Part shown: in pieces, positions 1-6,514 of the stretch
Numbering within the stretch: the stretch's first letter is position 1
Layout of the letters: each line of letters begins with the position of its first letter
DNA from: Candidatus Moraniibacteriota bacterium
GTDB lineage: Bacteria; Patescibacteriota; Minisyncoccia; Moranbacterales; GCA-2747515
Length of the DNA: 6,815 nt
Assembly: GCA_027069365.1 (NCBI GenBank)
Contig: JALXES010000040.1
Coordinates: 1-6,815, forward strand
Direction: 5' to 3'
Made by a program: the position numbers and the translations under genes
Notes under the pieces: model-generated
What the model was told of the DNA's origin: nothing
What the model saw: the letters and a program-made list of their open reading frames with translations, nothing else
The model's database searches: none

Positions 1-950
1 ACATGGCGGCACACCTCTTTGGTGCCGGCCTCACGCATCGTGACGCCATTGCCGTGACCGCCATGGATCACCACGCGAATTTCGTTCCGTGGCAGCAGCG
101 CGCGCAAGCCGCCGGTGCCGCGTTTCAGGTAATCCCCGTCACAGCCGACGGATACATTGATCCCTCAACGCTTGGGCGCCACATCACGCGCCACACGCGA
201 GTCCTCGCCTTGCCCTTGGTCTCAAATGTACTCGGCACAATTGTGGACGTGCCGGCGCTGGCGACAGCGGCACGCGCCATCAACCCCGACATCGTCATTG
301 TCGTGGATGCGGCACAGGCTGTCGCGCACATGCCGGTAGATGTGACAACGCTCGGTTGCGATGCGCTGGCCTTCAGCGGGCACAAACTCTATGGCCCCAC
401 CGGCATCGGCGTGCTCTACCTGGCACGCACGCACGCTGCAGCACTGCCACCGTTCCTCACCGGCGGTGAGATGGTCGCCGCTGTCAGTGCGCAAACAACA
501 CATTTCAAAGATGCGCCACACAAATTTGAAGCCGGCACACCGCACATTGCCGGTGCCATTGGACTGGGTGCCGCCGTGCGAACGCTCATGGCAATTGGTG
601 TGCAGAACATCGCCGCCCACGACCGCGAACTTGTCACATATGCGCTCACACAACTGCGACGCACACTGGGCAATGCGCTCACACTCTACGGACCGCAGCG
701 CGCGCATGACCGCAGCGCACTCCTGAGTTTCACCGTAGACGGCATTCACCCACATGACCTCGCGTGGCACCTTGGCGCTGCACACAACATCGCCATCCGT
801 GCAGGCCAGCACTGCACCATGCCGCTGCACGACAGTGTTCTCCACACAGCTGCCACTGCGCGCGCAAGCTTCGGCCTCTACACGACACGTGCAGACATTG
901 ATGCACTGTGCGCAGGAATTATCTCTGCAAAAGAATCACTCACACGCTAA
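1..950 (+). CDS. sufS: Cysteine desulfurase SufS, 3' part (5' end outside window)
   Basis: PLP-dependent cysteine desulfurase that takes sulfur from L-cysteine as an enzyme persulfide and passes it to a scaffold, in the cytoplasm. About 315 residues are visible where the family has about 400. The first Met (nt 3) lies in the conserved stretch MAAHLFGAGL, so it is internal and the gene starts upstream. Numbering from that Met: DHHANFVPW at 22-30, the PLP-phosphate/ring region VVDAAQAVAH at 100-109, the Schiff-base lysine K128 in SGHKLYGPTG, FEAGTP at 175-180, and the persulfide cysteine C271 in RAGQHC. Most SufS proteins have RAGHHC, so Q269 replaces a His. H251 (in HPHD) lines up with the Bacillus subtilis SufS histidine known to exchange a zinc ligand with SufU. 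That fits the sufU gene 6 nt downstream. Family is near certain; SufS rather than IscS/NifS rests on these motifs and the neighbours. Confidence 0.95.
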   Translation, partial: MAAHLFGAGLTHRDAIAVTAMDHHANFVPWQQRAQAAGAAFQVIPVTADGYIDPSTLGRHITRHTRVLALPLVSNVLGTIVDVPALATAARAINPDIVIVVDAAQAVAHMPVDVTTLGCDALAFSGHKLYGPTGIGVLYLARTHAAALPPFLTGGEMVAAVSAQTTHFKDAPHKFEAGTPHIAGAIGLGAAVRTLMAIGVQNIAAHDRELVTYALTQLRRTLGNALTLYGPQRAHDRSALLSFTVDGIHPHDLAWHLGAAHNIAIRAGQHCTMPLHDSVLHTAATARASFGLYTTRADIDALCAGIISAKESLTR

Positions 951-956
951 TTGCCT

Positions 957-1319
957 ATGTACGCAGAACATATTCTGGACCACTATCACAATCCGCGCCA
1001 TCACGGTACACTCACGACACCCACCGTCACCGCCGACGGCCACAACACCAGCTGTGGTGACAAACTTACCGTCCAGTTGCGCTGCGACGGCGACACCATC
1101 GTGGAGGCCGCTTTTGACGGCGATGGGTGCGCCATCTCCCAGGCAGCCGCCAGCATCCTCTTGGAGTACATCGTCGGCAAGGATATCGCAACATTGAAGA
1201 ACCTTGATGCATCTGGTATGCTGGAACTATTGGAGATGCCTCTGTCGCCGGCACGTATGAAGTGCGGCCTGCTTGCACTGGAGACCGCCCAGCGTGCGGC
1301 AGCAGACATCTCTGCATAA
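957..1319 (+). CDS. sufU: SufU/IscU-like iron-sulfur scaffold or sulfur acceptor
   Basis: Small cytoplasmic partner of SufS that accepts persulfide sulfur, and perhaps holds nascent clusters. I chose ATG 957, which gives the family N-terminus MYAEHILDHYHNPRHHG; an in-frame TTG at 951 would add only two residues. The product has 120 residues. Conserved cysteines are C33 (NTSCGD, usually NPxCGD), C58 (GCAISQAAAS) and C103 (RMKCGLL). D35 completes the Zn-ligand set known from SufU (Cys, Asp, Cys, Cys). The residue before C103 is Lys, as in SufU, not the His of IscU. However, C58 and C103 are only 45 residues apart, like IscU (about 43) and unlike typical SufU (about 62), so the SufU-specific insertion is missing. 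It starts 6 nt after the sufS stop with no Shine-Dalgarno, so it is probably co-transcribed with sufS. Confidence 0.9.
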   Translation: MYAEHILDHYHNPRHHGTLTTPTVTADGHNTSCGDKLTVQLRCDGDTIVEAAFDGDGCAISQAAASILLEYIVGKDIATLKNLDASGMLELLEMPLSPARMKCGLLALETAQRAAADISA

Positions 1320-1341
1320 ATCTCATATAACACGCAACACT

Positions 1342-1605
1342 ATGAATCCTCGCGACCCACACAACCCCTACGGCCCGGTAGTCGTCGGTGATATTGAAAT
1401 CACTGTTGACAAAGACGCCTGCATCGGCGCCAGCGCATGCATCGCCATGGCGGCGCACACCTATGCCTTAGACGGTGACGGCAAGGCCGTCGTCTTGGAC
1501 ACCGCCGAGGAGGATACCGAGGATGCTATCATTGACTCTATGCGCGCATGTCCCGTGCAGGCTATCAAGTTAAAGCGTGTGTCAACCGGTGACGCGATTG
1601 CGTAG
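1342..1605 (+). CDS. Small single-cluster ferredoxin (three cluster cysteines)
   Basis: Soluble 87-residue ferredoxin, a one-electron carrier. ATG 1342 is the first start after the sufU stop; longer versions of the frame would overlap sufU. The first half of the cluster motif is CIGASAC (C27, C33) and the second is C70 in MRACPVQAI, the usual Cys-Pro ending. Between them, TYALDGDGKAVVLD is typical of this family (often F-L-D-G-K). The position normally held by the second of four cysteines is A30, giving C-x2-A-x2-C...CP. Related ferredoxins of this type carry a [3Fe-4S] cluster or a cluster with an outside ligand. The extension before C27 is polar and proline-rich. The gene lies 22 nt after sufU and 7 nt before the DUF59 gene. 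It may support cluster assembly or serve KorAB across the terminator; neither role can be shown from sequence. A Shine-Dalgarno is not visible. Confidence 0.88.
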   Translation: MNPRDPHNPYGPVVVGDIEITVDKDACIGASACIAMAAHTYALDGDGKAVVLDTAEEDTEDAIIDSMRACPVQAIKLKRVSTGDAIA

Positions 1606-1612
1606 GCACACT

Positions 1613-1963
1613 ATGGTGCACATTCCCGCAACACAGCACACCAGCCACTCCGCGCACGACACACTTACACCGGCGGACGTCTTTACGGCATTGAGCACCG
1701 TCACAGACCCGGAGCTTGGACTGCCCATCACAGAGATGGGGTTGGTATACGGTGTCACAATTGACGCGGCAGGCGCTGTCGTGGTCATACTAACACTGAC
1801 AACAGTTGGGTGTCCGCTCTTTGAGACAATCCATGCTGACGTAAGCGCCGCTGTCAGCGCACTGGACGGTGTGACGGATGTGGACATTGACCTAACCTTT
1901 GACCCACCGTGGCACCCCGGTATGATGAGCCAGCGTGCCCAGGCGGAGGTGGGACTCATCTAG
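1613..1963 (+). CDS. sufT: SufT/MIP18-like (DUF59) iron-sulfur assembly factor
   Basis: Cytoplasmic factor of the MIP18/DUF59 family, whose members (SufT, the PaaD-like proteins, eukaryotic CIA2) help mature or deliver Fe-S clusters to target proteins. The product has 116 residues from ATG 1613; an in-frame GTG at 1577 would overlap the ferredoxin and add an unconserved stretch. Visible motifs: DPELGLPITEMGLVY at 32-46, the conserved-cysteine region LTLTTVGCP with C67, the helix after it, and FDPPW at 96-100 followed by HPGMMS. The first 18 residues (His/Thr-rich) are probably a flexible tail. It is the last gene of the left operon, seven nt after the ferredoxin stop, and ends 23 nt before the terminator. 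AGG lies about 7 nt before the ATG, the only hint of a Shine-Dalgarno in this operon. The family is clear; the name sufT follows from the operon context. Confidence 0.9.
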   Translation: MVHIPATQHTSHSAHDTLTPADVFTALSTVTDPELGLPITEMGLVYGVTIDAAGAVVVILTLTTVGCPLFETIHADVSAAVSALDGVTDVDIDLTFDPPWHPGMMSQRAQAEVGLI

Positions 1964-1986
1964 CGCAAGGGGAGATGCATGCACCA

Positions 1987-2023
1987 CACGCAAAAACACC
2001 GCAGCAGGCGGTGTTTTTGCGTG
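1987..2023. terminator. Bidirectional intrinsic terminator between convergent operons
   Basis: A perfect 16-bp inverted repeat (arms 1987-2002 and 2008-2023) surrounds a 5-nt loop, AGCAG. The loop-proximal part is GC-rich (ACACCGC/GCGGTGT). The outer part pairs an A tract with a T tract, so each strand reads a GC hairpin followed by TTTTTGCG. It lies 23 nt after the sufT stop and 29 nt from the korB stop, so it is placed to end both operons. Confidence 0.9.
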
Positions 2024-2052
2024 GGAACTGTTGTTAATTGCAGTAGCGCATC

Positions 2053-2934
2053 CTATCGCTTCATGGCGAGGAGCGCCTTGACAGTTGCTGTGCGCGGCGT
2101 GCGACGATAGAGCGGTCGGTCATCCGTGTCATAGACGCCAATCTCCTTCTCAAACACGGCACGCGTATCTGTGCGATAGAATACACCTAGACCATAGCGG
2201 GTATCTTCGGTTGCGCGCGTAAACGCCGCCGTGCGGTCGGTTGGGTCATGCTCACTCTCGTCAAAGATATACGTATGCTCCTTAAACCACTGGTAGGTGT
2301 TCGTCTTGTTAAAAACGACGCACGGCTGGAAGATATCCACCAGTGAGAAGCCTTTGTGGGCGATGGCTTGTGCGATAATCTGCTGCATATGCTGCGGCTC
2401 ACCGGCACTGGTGCGCGCCACAAATGGCGCATCCAGAGAAATCGCCAGAGCAAGCGGGTTGATAGGGTCCACATAGACGCCGCGCGGTTGCGTGGGCGTC
2501 ACGAGTCCTTCTTCGGATGTCGGCGATGCTTGCCCCTTGGTGAGGCCGTAAATCATATTGTCGTGCACAAGTACCGTGATGTCCGGATTGCGCCGGATGG
2601 TGTGGATGAGGTGGTTACCACCCTCACCGTAGACATCACCGTCACCACTGGTGACCACCACCGTCAGTTGCGGGTTGGCGGCTTTGATGCCGGTGGCTAC
2701 CGGCAGCGCACGGCCGTGCAGTCCGTTGAAGTAGTTGCACTTCAGGTACTGTGGGAGCTTGGCGGCCTGCCCAATGCCGGAGACAAGTGTGAGCGTCTGC
2801 CGGTCCACGCCGGCATCAGCAAGTGCGGCTTTGACGGTGCGCAAGATGGGAAAGTTGCCGCACCCCGGGCACCACGCCACATCCGTCTCATGCGGCATGT
2901 CAAATGTTGTGTTGGCAAGTGATTGATTGAGCAT
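2053..2934 (-). CDS. korB: 2-oxoacid:ferredoxin oxidoreductase, TPP-binding beta subunit
   Basis: Thiamine-diphosphate subunit of a CoA-dependent 2-oxoacid:ferredoxin oxidoreductase (2-oxoglutarate or pyruvate type). It decarboxylates the 2-oxoacid and passes electrons through a [4Fe-4S] cluster to ferredoxin. I chose ATG at 2934 (MLNQSLANTT, 293 residues); longer starts run into korA. Motifs: WCPGCGN at 21-27 (C22, C25), the TPP/Mg motif GDGDVYGEGGNH at 97-108 ending in HTIRRN, HDNMIYGLTKGQ at 124-135, and QPCVVFN at 203-209 (C205). Three of the usual four cluster cysteines are in place, but the GIGCS position reads GIGQAA (Q56); C66 ten residues later might substitute. HGRALPVATGIK (73-84) is typical of KorB. 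It begins 19 nt after korA and is the last gene of its operon. Substrate cannot be told from sequence alone; korAB is the closest naming. Confidence 0.92.
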   Translation of the reverse strand: MLNQSLANTTFDMPHETDVAWCPGCGNFPILRTVKAALADAGVDRQTLTLVSGIGQAAKLPQYLKCNYFNGLHGRALPVATGIKAANPQLTVVVTSGDGDVYGEGGNHLIHTIRRNPDITVLVHDNMIYGLTKGQASPTSEEGLVTPTQPRGVYVDPINPLALAISLDAPFVARTSAGEPQHMQQIIAQAIAHKGFSLVDIFQPCVVFNKTNTYQWFKEHTYIFDESEHDPTDRTAAFTRATEDTRYGLGVFYRTDTRAVFEKEIGVYDTDDRPLYRRTPRTATVKALLAMKR

Positions 2935-2953
2935 ATGTAGTGTGTATGGTGAT

Positions 2954-4729
2954 TTAGAGACGTGCAATGCGGTCAACGACCTCCTCCACCGTGAATGGCG
3001 CACCATTGTATTTGGTAATGCGCACATCCACTGTGCAGAGTCCCTCACACGCCAATACATCGGCAAACTGCCCACGGCGATTATTCTCCATGACGGCGAT
3101 TGTCGCAAACTTCTTGAGCGTCGTTTTAATGCGGGGGTTGAGCGGATAGACTTGCGCGAAATGCAGCACTGTTATGTCGTCCCTGCCGGAAACGCGCACC
3201 GCCTCCTGCGCCACAGCTTTGTTTGACCCCCACACAATCAATGCCACGCGCGCCTTGGCACCACGTGCACCACTGCGCGTTGGCATCAGCGCTTCCTTCT
3301 TGAGTGCTTTCAGGCGTGCATAGCGCTTGTCCGCCATTGCCACGCGCACTGCGAAATCCTCCGTAATGTGCCCACTCTCGTCATGCTCATCACTATCCGC
3401 GCACACCAATCCTTCACCATAGCCCGGCACACCGCGCGGTGAGATGCCGTCTTTGGTGAGTGCGTAACGCTGGTATGCATGGTCAGTCTCCACAATATGC
3501 TTGGCGACCGGCGCAAAAGCAAATGCCTCTTCCGGCGCCATTGCCAGAGAGTCCATGAAGTACTGGTCCGTCAAGATAAATGTCGGCATCTGGTAGCGGT
3601 CTGCCACATCCACCGCGCGCTGTGTCACCGCAAACGCCTCCGCCACATCGCCCGGTGCGTAGATGGCACGCGCAAACTCCCCGTGCCCGGCATGCAGTAC
3701 CAAGTTCAGGTCCTCCTGCGCTGTACGCGTCGGCAGACCTGTCGCCGGCCCGGGGCGCTGTGCAATGTGGATTGTCAGCGGGGTCTCCGTCATTGCTGCC
3801 AGAGAGATGGCTTCCTCCATCAGTGCAAACCCGCCGCCGCTGGTCGTCACCAGTGGGCGCGCCCCGGCGTACGCCGCACCGATAGACATGTTTGCCGCAC
3901 CGATTTCATCCGTTGCTTGCTCCACCACCACACCACACTCTTTGCCGTGCTGTGCAATGTATGTCAATACACCGGTAGATGGCGACATCGGATAGGACGT
4001 GCAGAAGTCCACGCCACCGGCAAGCGCACCCAATGCCACCGCCTCATAGCCGGCAAGGAATACCTGCGTATCATCTGCATGCACACTGCGCGCTAAACCG
4101 ACATAGGTGTCGTGCATAAATGCCGTATGTGACCCGTGCTTGTAGCCACGCTCCAGCGCAGTGATATTGTCCGTCACAACGCGCTCTCCCTTGGCAGCAA
4201 ACAGTGCACGCAGGACATCACGCGCCACATCCAGCGAGATATCCAACAGCGCCAGCAATGCGCCGGCAGCTACAGTGTTGGCATATACACTGCGACCCAC
4301 CTCATTGGCAATCTCGCGAAACGGGATGGTAAGTGCGTGCGCACATGCCGCTGAGCAATCGCAAGCACGCACAACCTGTTCATCGCCCATCACGATAGTA
4401 TCTGCTGTCAGGCGCGTACAGTAGCGCTCAAACGTCTGCGCCTCCAATGCCACAAAGACGTCCACTCGCTCTACCGGTGCTGCGACCGGTACCGTGGCAA
4501 TACGGATTTGTGTGCTGTTGACTCCGCCGCGCACGCGTGACATGTATTCGCGTGTCGCAAAGACTGCAAAACCCTCACGCTTGAGCACATGCGTCAGGAT
4601 GTTTTCAATTGTCATAATCCCCTGCCCGGCCTGCCCGGCAAGCAGAATGGAGATGTCACGTGGTACAGCCTCCTTGTGTGCAGAATTCTTGCGTGCTGAT
4701 GTCTTCTTCTTTTGTGTTTTTTGTTTCAT
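2954..4729 (-). CDS. korA: 2-oxoacid:ferredoxin oxidoreductase, fused gamma-alpha subunit
   Basis: Partner of KorB, with the gamma and alpha domains in one 591-residue chain. ATG at 4729 gives MKQKTQKKKT, a 20-residue lysine-rich tail that precedes the domain; starts further upstream would overlap the preceding gene. The gamma domain runs from about 24 to 200: DISILLAGQAGQGI, TREYMSRVRGGVNSTQIRI at 59-77, and a Cys-rich CDCSAAC at 123-129 that I do not know from this family. The alpha domain follows: LAGYEAVALGAL, TSYPMSPST at 244-252, EIGAANMSIGAAYAGAR, TSGGGFALMEEAISLA at 296-311, QRPGPATGLPT at 324-334, then a C-terminal domain with VYPLNP at 527-532 and VMENNRRGQFA at 546-556. YPMSPST and GPATGLPT are the family's core motifs. 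No delta ferredoxin subunit is nearby. It starts 20 nt after the preceding gene, so it is probably co-transcribed. No Shine-Dalgarno is seen. Confidence 0.93.
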   Translation of the reverse strand: MKQKTQKKKTSARKNSAHKEAVPRDISILLAGQAGQGIMTIENILTHVLKREGFAVFATREYMSRVRGGVNSTQIRIATVPVAAPVERVDVFVALEAQTFERYCTRLTADTIVMGDEQVVRACDCSAACAHALTIPFREIANEVGRSVYANTVAAGALLALLDISLDVARDVLRALFAAKGERVVTDNITALERGYKHGSHTAFMHDTYVGLARSVHADDTQVFLAGYEAVALGALAGGVDFCTSYPMSPSTGVLTYIAQHGKECGVVVEQATDEIGAANMSIGAAYAGARPLVTTSGGGFALMEEAISLAAMTETPLTIHIAQRPGPATGLPTRTAQEDLNLVLHAGHGEFARAIYAPGDVAEAFAVTQRAVDVADRYQMPTFILTDQYFMDSLAMAPEEAFAFAPVAKHIVETDHAYQRYALTKDGISPRGVPGYGEGLVCADSDEHDESGHITEDFAVRVAMADKRYARLKALKKEALMPTRSGARGAKARVALIVWGSNKAVAQEAVRVSGRDDITVLHFAQVYPLNPRIKTTLKKFATIAVMENNRRGQFADVLACEGLCTVDVRITKYNGAPFTVEEVVDRIARL

Positions 4730-4749
4730 GGTTTTGTGTTGGAGGATTT

Positions 4750-6300
4750 CTATGGCCAGTAGATGTGGTAGTGCGGCGGATTGGTTTCCTTGACGACCCT
4801 TGCGCCCTTCAATGGCCCGGATGTTATGGACCAATTTTGCGCATTTGTTGTCTTGCCGTATTTAGGAATTCGCGGATTTTCCTTACCATCCAGTTCAAAT
4901 TGGAATTCAAGATTATCATCAATGGCAAGATCAAAGACATTCTTACCCGGGCCGTGACTCTTGTGTCCCGCCTCTTCTGATCCGCCGGTAATCATCACAT
5001 TACAGTCTGGACACTCTTTTTTGAGGTTCACAATCGCATCTATGGACTTCTGCGGCAACCCGGCGACACTGGTACAGTTTCTGTCATTTGGACCCTTGCA
5101 GGATTGTTCAATCGGTCGATTGATTTTTACACCAGCATTATCAAGCAGTGCACGTACGCGTACTTCCTCAAGTTCGTCATACCCAGCGCCGGTAACCGCA
5201 GCACTGCCACCCTGTCCTTGTCCAGCTCCCTGCCCAGCCCCGGCACCTTGTCCTGTGCCACCGGCACCCGGTGCCAACTTCCCACCATTGTTCTTCATGA
5301 CATACTCTGACGTTGCTGTTAATTTCTCCAAGTTCTCACTGATGCCCACGAGGTCCGGGTTGATAACAAACAGAATCAGCCACGAGAAGAAGGCCAGCAT
5401 CAGCCCCAGCGCCGCATCGCGAATCATCTTTTTGGCACTGCCTGCTGTTGCCTGATTGCCGGCGCTCATGATGTAGGTAATGCCGCCAATCGTCATCATA
5501 AGTAACGCCGCCATGCCGACAATTGCAATACCGACATTAAAAATGTACTGCAAAAAGTTTGGCAACTGCGCATTTTCCTTGCTAATGAACGTGCTCTCCA
5601 ACGGCGTATAGTCAAACCGCCCGGTGAGCTGAATTGTGGGATTAATAAAGACATTAGATTCCTTTAGAGCTTTATTGATACTTCCAGATTCTGCAGGGTT
5701 AACCTGCACACAGTTATTTGAATCATATCCAAACCAATCAAACCCATCATATTTACAGTCGTCTTTATCGGTAAAACAATGCTCTTTAGAGTCTTCAAAA
5801 TAACAATACAAATTATTTGTTAACTCTCTTTCTTCGCACGAAATATTTGCAAGAAACGCGATATCATTGCACTCCGCTTTTGTGTCCGCACATTGCGTAC
5901 GCCCCACTCCTGTTGTATAACACCACATTTTTCCATTTGTGTTTCCTGCCTGTGTTGGTGTCGCATATTTTCCATCCTTATACTTTGCGCATGATGCATC
6001 AGCACATTTACTGCTTTCTTTGTAACAATTATGGGACTGGTTACTCTCTTCAAAATAACAATACCATTCACCATCTGGTGGAATTCTTTTGACTGTATTA
6101 TTGGTAAAACAATTGTTATATCCGGCATTTTTACAATTTTCCTCAGCATTTTTACCAGTAAAACAGTGTGTTTCACCATCTTTTCCGCTACACCATGTTG
6201 CTGCCTCTGCATTGTTTGGTACGAGCAGTGCGAAACCACTCACAAGCATTGCAAGTGTCAAAAAGAAGGATTTGATAATGTGACGCATACTACTCTTCAT
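4750..6300 (-). CDS. Exported protein: Cys-rich repeats + T4SS-pilin-like TM pair + M15-like domain
   Basis: No gene name is known to me. Numbering from ATG 6300 (516 residues; ATG 6288 is an equal option that barely avoids the xseB stop). Residues 1-33: signal peptide with basic n-region, hydrophobic core and AEA cleavage. Residues 35-200: four Cys-rich repeats. Residues 248-320: two hydrophobic helices around GNQATAGSAKKMIRD, ending in INPDLVG, the pattern of the T4SS-pilin-like family (PF18895) common in CPR bacteria. The basic loop suggests it faces the cytoplasm, putting both ends outside. Residues 342-372: Gly/Gln/Ala linker. Residues 373-516: an M15-peptidase-like domain with GGSEEAGHKSHGPG, FDLAI and PPHYHIYW. 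Candidate Zn ligands are H449, D457 and H510 or H512, but the Glu usually three residues before the final His pair is absent (nearest E505). It may be a cell-envelope hydrolase, a surface adhesin or a secretion component. The 5' part is AT-rich relative to its neighbours. Confidence 0.78.
   Translation of the reverse strand: MKSSMRHIIKSFFLTLAMLVSGFALLVPNNAEAATWCSGKDGETHCFTGKNAEENCKNAGYNNCFTNNTVKRIPPDGEWYCYFEESNQSHNCYKESSKCADASCAKYKDGKYATPTQAGNTNGKMWCYTTGVGRTQCADTKAECNDIAFLANISCEERELTNNLYCYFEDSKEHCFTDKDDCKYDGFDWFGYDSNNCVQVNPAESGSINKALKESNVFINPTIQLTGRFDYTPLESTFISKENAQLPNFLQYIFNVGIAIVGMAALLMMTIGGITYIMSAGNQATAGSAKKMIRDAALGLMLAFFSWLILFVINPDLVGISENLEKLTATSEYVMKNNGGKLAPGAGGTGQGAGAGQGAGQGQGGSAAVTGAGYDELEEVRVRALLDNAGVKINRPIEQSCKGPNDRNCTSVAGLPQKSIDAIVNLKKECPDCNVMITGGSEEAGHKSHGPGKNVFDLAIDDNLEFQFELDGKENPRIPKYGKTTNAQNWSITSGPLKGARVVKETNPPHYHIYWP
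5704..6195 (-). repeat. Four degenerate Cys-rich protein repeats (about 40 residues each)
   Basis: The ectodomain of the exported protein holds four four-Cys units. Their cysteines (numbering from ATG 6300) are 37/46/56/64, 81/92/99/104, 127/137/144/155 and 166/175/182/197. Each opens with an aromatic residue and a Cys (TWC, WYCYFE, MWCY, LYCYFE); units 1 and 4 share HCFT after it. The pattern is roughly WYC-x(8-10)-C-x(6-9)-C-x(4-14)-C. Even spacing suggests disulfide-bonded modules outside the cell. The DNA is not tandemly identical, so these are old, diverged repeats. Confidence 0.7.
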
Positions 6301-6496
6301 TGATTTGTTTTTTAATTTCTTCAAAGGCATTCTCCACTTCACCAAGACGCTTTTTACTTTGTGCAATAAGTTCCGCACCTTTCTTGATTTTCATGAGCCC
6401 CTCCTCTACATCCACATCATCGTGCGCCTCAAACCACGCTGCAATCGCATCCAGCTCTTTGAGCGTTTCCGTTAAATTAATCTTTTTGCTAGTCAT
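6290..6496 (-). CDS. xseB: Exodeoxyribonuclease VII small subunit XseB
   Basis: Small subunit of exonuclease VII, a cytoplasmic single-strand DNA exonuclease in which several XseB chains bind the long helix of XseA. The product has 68 residues, the usual size (60-80). It shows the family layout: ETLKELDAIAAWFEAHDDVDVEEGLMKIKKGAELIAQSKKRLGEVENAFEEI, that is, a Leu-rich first helix, an acidic turn, the ExGLxxxxxGxxL segment and a charged second helix. ATG 6496 fits the alignment; no upstream in-frame ATG is present. The stop overlaps the start of the next gene if that gene begins at 6300, a sign of coupling. The C-terminal part of xseA lies upstream on the same strand, but 216 nt away rather than overlapping, which is unusual for this pair. 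The start sits in a short heptamer repeat and lacks a Shine-Dalgarno. Confidence 0.88.
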   Translation of the reverse strand: MTSKKINLTETLKELDAIAAWFEAHDDVDVEEGLMKIKKGAELIAQSKKRLGEVENAFEEIKKQINEE

Positions 6497-6514
6497 GAGT
6501 AGTGAGTTGTGAGT
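6494..6514 (-). repeat. Heptamer repeat at the xseB start codon
   Basis: On the + strand three 7-nt units follow one another: CATGAGT, AGTGAGT and TGTGAGT, matching at the last four positions. On the coding strand this reads ACTCACA-ACTCACT-ACTCATG, so the last unit includes the ATG. It occupies the place of a Shine-Dalgarno, and is short enough to be chance. Confidence 0.45.

Noticed and set aside
222..845. 207-residue open frame on the minus strand across sufS
   Set aside because: It lies opposite clearly conserved sufS, has no recognisable domain, and is a common by-product of high-GC codon use.
1326..1331. TATAAC before the ferredoxin as a -10 box
   Set aside because: No -35 match at the right distance; operon context makes a promoter unnecessary.
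2356..4096. Long + strand frames opposite korB and korA (2356-2922, 3479-4096)
   Set aside because: Low-complexity basic sequences antisense to well-conserved genes; treated as shadows.
5820..6239. 139-residue minus-strand frame overlapping the Cys-rich repeats
   Set aside because: Different frame of the same strand; the larger frame has signal peptide, repeats and domains, this one has none.
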